In this document: piece by piece, positions 58,709 to 64,000 of the stretch
Layout: each line of letters starts with the position of its first letter
Numbering within the stretch: the stretch's first letter is position 1
Origin: Acidobacteriota bacterium
GTDB lineage: Bacteria > Acidobacteriota > Vicinamibacteria > Vicinamibacterales > UBA8438
Direction of reading: 5' to 3'
Length of the DNA stretch: 64,000 bases
NCBI GenBank assembly: GCA_011523845.1
Contig: WTFV01000251.1
Coordinates: 1 to 64,000, forward strand
Notes under the pieces: generated by a model
Databases searched by the model: none
Told to the model about the DNA's origin: nothing
The model's input: only the letters and a program-made list of their open reading frames with translations
Position numbers and translations under genes: made by a program

Positions 58709-61537
58709 TCAGAACCGCACGCGGATGCCCCCGAACGCGCTGCGCGGCATGCCGGGTCCGATGAACCGCGGAACGCTGGCGTCCGGCACCTCGCGCAGGA
58801 AGACCTCCAGCTCGGCCAGCACGCCGCTGGTCGCGTAACGTGCGTCGAGCAGGTTCTCGATCCGCGCGAACAGCTCGACGCCGTTGTCGAAGCGATAGGA
58901 AGAGCGCAGGTTGACGACCCCGTAGCCCTCCAGCGGGATCTGGTCGTTGCCTTCGTCACCGAGGAAGAACCGGCTGGACGAGACGACCGTCTCCAGCGCG
59001 AGGTCCCAGGCGTCGGTCAGGTCCTGGCGCACGCCGGCCTTCAGGCTGTGCCGCGGGATGCCGGGGAGCCGGTCGCCGGGCACGACCGCGACGCCCTCGT
59101 CCGTGGCGGCGTCGTTGACCTCTTCGTCGCTCGGCAGCAGGAGCGGCGATTCGAAGGTCGCGTCGACCAGCCCGTAGCTCAGGTACCAGGCGGTGCGCGC
59201 GATGCCCCCGCCGAGCTCGACGTCGAGTCCCGAGCGCGCCGTGGCGCCCGCGTTCTGGAAGTAGCCGGTGCCGATCAGCTCGGGCGAGGCGATGAAGAGG
59301 ATGTCGTCGTCGATCCGGGTGCGATAGGCCGCGATAGACCATTCGCCCCGCCCGGCGCCGGTCCGCCAGCGGCCCCTGACCCCCGCGTCGAACGACCGCG
59401 CGACCGCCTGCTCCAGCGGCGGGTCGGCGACGAACGCGTTGGGCACGCGGCACGGCTCGGCCGGATCCGCGCAGCTCAGCTCGGCCGCGGTCGGGGCGCG
59501 GTTCGACTCGGAGTAGCGGGCGAAGAACGACGTGGTCTCGTCCGCCTCGAAGACGGCGCCGACCGACGGGTTGAAGCGCCCGAAGGCGTGGCTGCCGTTG
59601 AGCGACGTGCCCAGCAGGTCGACGATGTCGATGCCCGCGCGGTTGTAGCGCCCGGAGACGGTGAGGTGGAACTGCTCGGACAGCGACAGGGTGTCGCTGA
59701 TGTACAGCCCGAACGCGCTGTTCGCCGTCTCCAGCTTCGTGTTGAACAGGTCGTCGCCGCCGAGGCCGTAGAGGCTCGTCAGCAGGCCCGATCCCGTAAC
59801 GCCCCGGTCCGGCGTCAGCGAGCCCGGCTCGCTGCTCGACTCGAAGGCGACGTCGGCCAGATCGGCCGAGACGCCCACGACGAACACGTTCTCGCGCGCG
59901 CCGGCGCCGGTCGTCGCGGTCGCCTGCACGGTCGCTCCGTAGCCCTGCGCGAGGGTCGTGGTGCGGTTGTAGGCGCCGTCGCCGGCTGCGTCGAGACTGG
60001 TGATGAAGCGGCCGGAGACCAGGTCGACCAGCGGCGTCGCCTCTTCTTCGCCATCGTCGTCGTCGTCGTGCCCGTTGTCGTCATCGTCGTCGCCGTGCCC
60101 GTTGTCGTCATCGTCGTCGTCCGCGTGGCGATGACCGTCGTCGTCGTGCCCGTTGTCGTCGTCGTGCCCGTTGTCGTCGTCGTGCCCGTTGTCGTCATCG
60201 TCGTCGTCGTCCGCGCCGAAGCAGAGGGTCTGCTCCGGCGCGCCCGCGGGCAGCGCGTCGTCGTCGCAGACCCCGAACTCCGCCTCGTCGCCGTTCAGCG
60301 TGCGGCGGTCGAGGTCGCGGTAGTAGCCGGTGACCTGCACCGACCAGACGTCGGACGCGGCGACGCTGGCGCGGCCCTGCACGAAGCCCAACCGGTTCTC
60401 GGTCTGGTCCGGGAACGTGAACACCGCGGACCGGGAGACGTCGAGCAACTCGACCGGTGCGGCCGCGTTTCCGGTCAGGAGCGTATCGGCGTAGGTGACG
60501 CTGATGCCGGCGTCCACGCCACCGCCCCGGTAGCCGACGTCCGCGAACGCCTGCGTCACCTCCGAGGGAGACTCCACGCGCCAGCCCTCCTCGGTGAAGT
60601 GCGTCGCGCCCGCGTAGAAGGCCCACGGTCCGTTGTTGGCGCCGTACTCGGCGGTGGTCGTCAGCCGGCCGAACGAGCCCCCGGAGAACTCCCCGCCGAA
60701 CCCGCTGTTGTCGAACCCGTTCTTCAGGTCGAGGGCGAGCGCGCCGCCGAGCGCGTTCAGACCGTAGGTCGGGTCGGATCCGGCGCTGAGCTGAACCCGA
60801 TCGAGCGCGAACTGCGGCATGAGATCGAACTGCACGGTGTCGCCGAACGGCTCGTTGATGCGCACGCCGTTCTGGTAGACGGCGATGCCCTGCGGCAGGC
60901 CGAGCAGCGGCGAGGCGGTGAAGCCGCGAAAGCGAAGCGTCGGCTGGAAGAGGTTGGTGGTCATGCCCTCGAGGGTCACCGCCCCGAGGCGCTCGTTCAG
61001 CGCGTCGGCCATCGAGGCCGCGCCGCGCGCCGCCAGATCGCCGCCGTCGATGACGGTTATCGCGGCCGCCAGGCGGTCGCGATCGACGCCGACACCCGGC
61101 AGCGGGGTAACCCCGACCACGTCGACCTGCTCGACGATCGCCGCGACGGGCAGCATCACGTCGACGACGCTCGCCTCGCCGGCGGCGATTCGCACATCCT
61201 CCCGCACCTGGGTCTCGAAGCCGCTCAGCGTGAAGGTGACGGTGTACGTCCCGGGCTCGAGGGCCAGCATGTATCCGCCGCCCGCGTCGGTCGTGACCGT
61301 GACCGGCGGTTCCAGTGCCGCTTCGGCGGTGACCGTGGCGCCCGGCGCCGCGGCTCCCTGCGCGTCGGTGACCGTGCCGGTCAGCGACCCGGCCTGCGCC
61401 GCTGCGCTCGCCGGCGCGCCGAGGCCGAGCATGACCGCCCCGATGACGGCGAGTGGGTGGAATGATCTCCTGGAGGCGCGACGCCGTCGCGCGGCAGAGG
61501 AGACGACGAGTGTACGGACTGCTGGCGGAAAGTTCAT
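58709..61537 (-). CDS. TonB-dependent outer-membrane receptor with Asp/His-rich insert
   Basis: This is a 942-residue receptor. A signal peptide (FHPLAVIGAVMLGLGAPASA) is followed by a carboxypeptidase-regulatory-like domain (GSLTGTVTDAQGAAAPGATV, about 50-125), the plug (GAASMADALNERLGAVTLEG, YQNGVRINEPFGDTVQFDL) and a beta-barrel ending in GGIRVRF with the terminal phenylalanine. Residues about 440-497 are almost only Asp, His, Asn and Gly, inserted after a Cys pair (VCDDDALPAGAPEQTLC). Such acidic/histidine runs can bind metal ions. Substrate unknown; energised by a TonB system like that at 7 kb. Confidence 0.93.
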   Translation of the reverse strand: MNFPPAVRTLVVSSAARRRRASRRSFHPLAVIGAVMLGLGAPASAAAQAGSLTGTVTDAQGAAAPGATVTAEAALEPPVTVTTDAGGGYMLALEPGTYTVTFTLSGFETQVREDVRIAAGEASVVDVMLPVAAIVEQVDVVGVTPLPGVGVDRDRLAAAITVIDGGDLAARGAASMADALNERLGAVTLEGMTTNLFQPTLRFRGFTASPLLGLPQGIAVYQNGVRINEPFGDTVQFDLMPQFALDRVQLSAGSDPTYGLNALGGALALDLKNGFDNSGFGGEFSGGSFGRLTTTAEYGANNGPWAFYAGATHFTEEGWRVESPSEVTQAFADVGYRGGGVDAGISVTYADTLLTGNAAAPVELLDVSRSAVFTFPDQTENRLGFVQGRASVAASDVWSVQVTGYYRDLDRRTLNGDEAEFGVCDDDALPAGAPEQTLCFGADDDDDDDNGHDDDNGHDDDNGHDDDGHRHADDDDDDNGHGDDDDDNGHDDDDDGEEEATPLVDLVSGRFITSLDAAGDGAYNRTTTLAQGYGATVQATATTGAGARENVFVVGVSADLADVAFESSSEPGSLTPDRGVTGSGLLTSLYGLGGDDLFNTKLETANSAFGLYISDTLSLSEQFHLTVSGRYNRAGIDIVDLLGTSLNGSHAFGRFNPSVGAVFEADETTSFFARYSESNRAPTAAELSCADPAEPCRVPNAFVADPPLEQAVARSFDAGVRGRWRTGAGRGEWSIAAYRTRIDDDILFIASPELIGTGYFQNAGATARSGLDVELGGGIARTAWYLSYGLVDATFESPLLLPSDEEVNDAATDEGVAVVPGDRLPGIPRHSLKAGVRQDLTDAWDLALETVVSSSRFFLGDEGNDQIPLEGYGVVNLRSSYRFDNGVELFARIENLLDARYATSGVLAELEVFLREVPDASVPRFIGPGMPRSAFGGIRVRF
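60045..60215 (-). repeat. Degenerate GAC/CAC-rich tandem repeat coding the Asp/His insert
   Basis: Imperfect 15- to 21-bp units (plus-strand CCCGTTGTCGTC with TCG runs) encode DDDNGHDDD-like units in the receptor. The unit count could vary between strains. The reading frame stays open on both sides, so the tract is in frame and likely real. Confidence 0.85.
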
Positions 61538-61623
61538 GCCTGTACATTCCGTCGCCCCGCGATCCGTTCAGGCGGAATCCGGGTCGGCGCGGACCCGGGG
61601 CGGCGGTTCCCTCGTCGCGCCTC

Positions 61624-61680
61624 GCCACGCGGGCGCCTCGCCGCTCTCGGTGCCGCGCGGCGTTTCGGCACGGACTCCTC
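61624..61680 (+). repeat. Dispersed repeat before the sigma factor gene (family A, copy 2)
   Basis: Bases 61624-61646 are identical to 57516-57538, and the following 35 bases are partly alike. It fills most of the 172-bp gap between the divergent receptor and sigma factor genes. Confidence 0.75.
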
Positions 61681-61709
61681 GTCGGGTGTAGACTGCCTCG
61701 CGAGAACGC

Positions 61710-62282
61710 ATGGCGCCCGCGGTTCACGACCACGCACTCGACCTGCCCCTCGGCGTAGGGGAGTCCGTCGCACCGGCGACGCTGGACGAGGCCCGGCAGA
61801 CCGTGCTGCTGCTGTTCGATGCGCATCGCGGCGGCGTGCACCGCTACGTGCGTGCGCTCGGCGTGACCGACCGGGACGGCGACGACGTCGTACAGGAGGT
61901 CTTTCTCGCGCTGTTCGATCACGTGGCGCGCGGAAAGGACCGGTCCAATCTTCGCGCGTGGATCTTCAAGGTGGCGCACAACCTCGCCCTCCGGCACCGG
62001 GCGCGCGAGGCGCGGCGGCGGCGCCTGCGGTCGCTGCTCGATCCCCGCCCGGTCTTCGATTCGACGCCCACGCCCGAGGACTGCTACCTGAGCGGCCAGC
62101 GGCAAGCCCGGCTGCTGGCGGTCGTCGACGCGCTTCCGGTACGGGACCGGCATTGTCTGCAGCTCCGGGCGGAGGGTCTCCGGTATCGCGAGATCTCGCG
62201 CGTGCTCGGCATCTCGCTGGGCAGCGTCGCCAACTCGCTGGCACGCGCGCTGGCGCGGCTTCGACGCGCCGACGAGAGGTAA
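61710..62282 (+). CDS. ECF-type RNA polymerase sigma factor
   Basis: This is a 190-residue sigma-70-family factor of the extracytoplasmic-function type. Region 2 is seen in FDAHRGGVHRYVRALGVTDR and DGDDVVQEVFLALFDHV (about 37-70), with RSNLRAWIFKVAHNLALRHR for region 2.4. Region 4 is LPVRDRHCLQLRAEGLRYRE with LGISLGSVANSLARALARLR (about 143-186). It is followed after four bases by a zinc-type anti-sigma candidate and is divergent from the TonB receptor, which it might regulate. No signal-transducer FecR-like protein is present. Confidence 0.9.
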   Translation: MAPAVHDHALDLPLGVGESVAPATLDEARQTVLLLFDAHRGGVHRYVRALGVTDRDGDDVVQEVFLALFDHVARGKDRSNLRAWIFKVAHNLALRHRAREARRRRLRSLLDPRPVFDSTPTPEDCYLSGQRQARLLAVVDALPVRDRHCLQLRAEGLRYREISRVLGISLGSVANSLARALARLRRADER

Positions 62283-62286
62283 TGCC

Positions 62287-63180
62287 ATGTGGCGCAAGGT
62301 CAGGCACGTGTCGGACGGCGAGTTGCTGCTGTTGGCCGACGACGGGTTGCTCACGCCACGGCGCCGGTCGAGCGCGCTCGCGCACGTCGCCGAATGTCCG
62401 CGCTGCGCGCGGCGCCGGGCCGATCTGGCCGCGGCGGCGCGCGAGGTGGGAGAGGCCTGCCGCGAGAGGCCGGTCGCAATGGCGCCCCTGCACGTCGCTC
62501 GAGACCGGCTGCGCACCGCGATCGACATGCGGGCGGCGAGGAGCCGGAGCCAGGCGTGGGCGGCTCCCGGGCTCGCTGCCGCTGCGGTTCTCCTGGTGGC
62601 GATCCTGTCGTGGTCCGGCGGGGATGGGATCGGGCTCGAACCCGCGGGTGCGCCGGCGCCGGCCAAACCTGCGGGCAGCGCGTCCGGCCTGCTGCTGCCG
62701 AGGCCCGAACTCACGCCGGGCAGCGTCAGGCCGGTCGGGATGGAGGACATCTGCGGCAGCGCGCTTGCGGGCGGTCCGATCGTGGCCTCGCAGGTGCCCC
62801 GCCAGGTGTTCGAGGCCTACGGCGTGGACTACCGGCGCGCCGGGGACTACGAGCTGGATTTCCTGATCACGCCGGAGCTGGGCGGCGCCTCGGACGCCAG
62901 CAACCTCTGGCCCCAGCCGTATCGCAGCGTTACCTGGAACGCCTACGTCAAGGACGAGCTCGAGCGGCATCTGCGGCGGCTCGTCTGCCAGGGCGCGGTG
63001 GACCTGGCGACGGCCCAGGAGGAGCTGGCGGGCGACTGGATCGCCGCCTACAAGCGGCGCTTCGACACCGAGCGGCCGTTGCGGGACTACGGCCGGTTCC
63101 CGTTGACCGCGAGTGACGTCGAAGCCTTGCAGGCCGAGGCGCTCGAGCAGCGGCTGCTGCCGGAGGCGCGGCGTTCGTGA
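62287..63180 (+). CDS. Anti-sigma-like membrane protein with C-terminal degenerate HNH-like domain
   Basis: This is a 297-residue protein. The N-terminal 60 residues resemble a zinc anti-sigma domain: HVSDGELLLLADDG, then HVAECPRC with one histidine and two cysteines. One membrane span follows (AAPGLAAAAVLLVAILSW, about 90-108). Residues 175-270 match a domain usually reading YEVDHLIPLELGG..NLWPEPY, related to HNH endonucleases; here it reads YELDFLITPELGGASDASNL followed by WPQPY, so the motif histidine is lost. I infer cytoplasmic sigma binding and a periplasmic non-catalytic domain. GAGAGG precedes the ATG. Confidence 0.8.
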   Translation: MWRKVRHVSDGELLLLADDGLLTPRRRSSALAHVAECPRCARRRADLAAAAREVGEACRERPVAMAPLHVARDRLRTAIDMRAARSRSQAWAAPGLAAAAVLLVAILSWSGGDGIGLEPAGAPAPAKPAGSASGLLLPRPELTPGSVRPVGMEDICGSALAGGPIVASQVPRQVFEAYGVDYRRAGDYELDFLITPELGGASDASNLWPQPYRSVTWNAYVKDELERHLRRLVCQGAVDLATAQEELAGDWIAAYKRRFDTERPLRDYGRFPLTASDVEALQAEALEQRLLPEARRS

Positions 63181-64000
63181 GCGTCGTGCGAATCACATCC
63201 TTCGGGCCGGGAGCTGGCGCCGGGGAACGCAAACGGAGTGCGTTCCGCCGCGCAAGCGCGTGGGGCGGTCGGCGCCGGAACCGGACACGGAGCCTTGTGA
63301 CGGGTTCGACGGCGTTCGCTTTGACGGTGGCGGTCGGAGTGGCGACCGCGGCGACCGTGGCGGGCGTTGGAGCGGAGGCGCAAACGCCGTCGCTGGTCAG
63401 GCTGGGCGCCGTGCCGACTCCCGCCTCGGCGACGGCGCTGGCGGTCGCCGGCGACCATCTCGTCATCGGCGTCGGATCCGGCGTGCACGTGATCGACGTG
63501 TCGCGCCCCGCGTCGCCCGCGCCCGTCGGCGCCTACGACTTCGAGCAGCCGGTGCTGGGGCTGACCGCCGCCGGCGACGCGGTCTACGTGGCCAACAGCC
63601 ACGACGGGCTCCGGCGGCTGGATCTCTCCGCCCCGTCGGCGCCGCGGCTCACCGGAGCCTCGGCGACGCGCGGGCAGGCTGTCGGAGTCGCGGCGTCGGG
63701 TACGCACGTGTTCGTCGGCGACAATTCGCTCGGCTTCGACATCGTGGACGTCGCCGGCGATGTCCGGCGCGTGGGCGAGTATCTCGGCGACGGGTTCCCG
63801 CGCGGCATCGCCGCCGCCGGCCCGCTGGTCTTCGTGGCGGATCAGCCGGCCGGGCTGATCGTGGTCGACGCCTCGGCTCCCGCCGCGCCGGCGGTGGTAG
63901 GCAGCCTGTCGCTGGGCCGCGATCCGGTTACGCAGGTCTTCGTGCCGGACCCGCGTTCCGTCGGCGGCGCCGCGCCCACCCTGATCTGCATCGTCAGCGG
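63177..64000 (+). CDS. Exported LVIVD-type beta-propeller repeat protein, 3' end outside window
   Basis: The frame is open to the window end. Repeats of about 40 residues with the pattern HLVIGVGSGVHVIDVSRPAS, VYVANSHDGLRRLDLSAPSA and VFVADQPAGLIVVDASAPAA match the LVIVD family, expected to fold as a surface or periplasmic beta-propeller. GTG 63177 overlaps the anti-sigma stop (GTGA) and gives a basic region (RRRNRTRS) ahead of the signal sequence TAFALTVAVGVATAATVA. GTG 63297 is an alternative if the intervening repeat-like DNA is not translated. It is probably cotranscribed with the sigma factor pair. Confidence 0.75.
   Translation, partial: MSVVRITSFGPGAGAGERKRSAFRRASAWGGRRRNRTRSLVTGSTAFALTVAVGVATAATVAGVGAEAQTPSLVRLGAVPTPASATALAVAGDHLVIGVGSGVHVIDVSRPASPAPVGAYDFEQPVLGLTAAGDAVYVANSHDGLRRLDLSAPSAPRLTGASATRGQAVGVAASGTHVFVGDNSLGFDIVDVAGDVRRVGEYLGDGFPRGIAAAGPLVFVADQPAGLIVVDASAPAAPAVVGSLSLGRDPVTQVFVPDPRSVGGAAPTLICIVS

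Noticed and set aside
58580..61465. Open plus-strand frame of 961 codons antisense to the TonB receptor
   Set aside because: It mirrors a clear receptor gene; long antisense frames are expected in very GC-rich genes, and its translation shows valine and arginine runs without domains.

Overview
The window is very GC-rich chromosomal DNA packed with housekeeping genes. It has no insertion sequence, prophage, CRISPR array or rRNA operon that I can see. The gene set suggests a Gram-negative, probably aerobic heterotroph: Lol/Lgt-type lipoprotein processing, TonB-ExbB-ExbD, a large TonB-dependent receptor with an N-terminal carboxypeptidase-regulatory-like domain, an M61 peptidase, an LVIVD-type repeat protein and an ECF sigma/anti-sigma pair. 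This mix, with the high GC and the protein style, looks most like Acidobacteriota (class Vicinamibacteria). That placement is inference from gene content, not from a marker-gene phylogeny.

Layout. 0-7 kb: 3' end of tgt, then yajC-secD-secF-uppP, a DUF502 membrane protein and a membrane pyrophosphatase. 7-9.5 kb: a strong sigma-70-type promoter driving tonB (frameshifted in a proline tract)-exbB-exbD-exbD, closed by a hairpin terminator. 9.5-18 kb: a structured non-coding stretch, a TPR lipoprotein, rel/spoT, ridA, rpmB, a DksA-like protein and lon. 18-24.7 kb: HAD phosphatase, then ileS-lspA-lgt-rluD-like-nudix, closely packed. 24.8-26.5 kb: a markedly less GC-rich island with a small Cys-rich secreted protein, an exported protein of unknown function and a membrane-anchored thioredoxin-like protein. 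27-33 kb: minus-strand run of HIT, prmC-prfA, moaD-moaE, thiD, an exported methyltransferase and fdhE. 33-39 kb: A-type Fe-S carrier, a Fur-rubrerythrin fusion, PHP phosphatase, HAD, tRNA-Sec, cspA, a MobA-like protein, tRNA-Ala and asparaginase. 40-46 kb: AddB/AddA-like nuclease-helicase pair. 46-54 kb: mrp, pcm, a polysaccharide deacetylase, M61 peptidase, glk, a BRCT-HTH-TPR fusion and infA. 54-64 kb: an adenylating enzyme-ACP-acyltransferase fusion, an outer-membrane barrel, a threonine dehydratase-like enzyme, the TonB-dependent receptor, sigma/anti-sigma and a partial repeat protein.

Functional links. tRNA-Sec, FdhE and MoaD/MoaE together imply a selenocysteine- and molybdopterin-dependent formate dehydrogenase elsewhere in the genome. 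The TonB system at 7-9.4 kb can power the receptor at 58.7-61.5 kb. Fe-S and oxidative-stress functions cluster at 33-34.5 kb.

The most unusual layer is non-coding. At least four small dispersed repeat families occupy intergenic DNA. One forms hairpins with compensatory base changes between copies, one is about 102 bp with two internal inverted repeats, and one lies directly upstream of two unrelated genes. Several genes also have a -10 box only 7-8 nt from the start codon, which suggests leaderless mRNAs.
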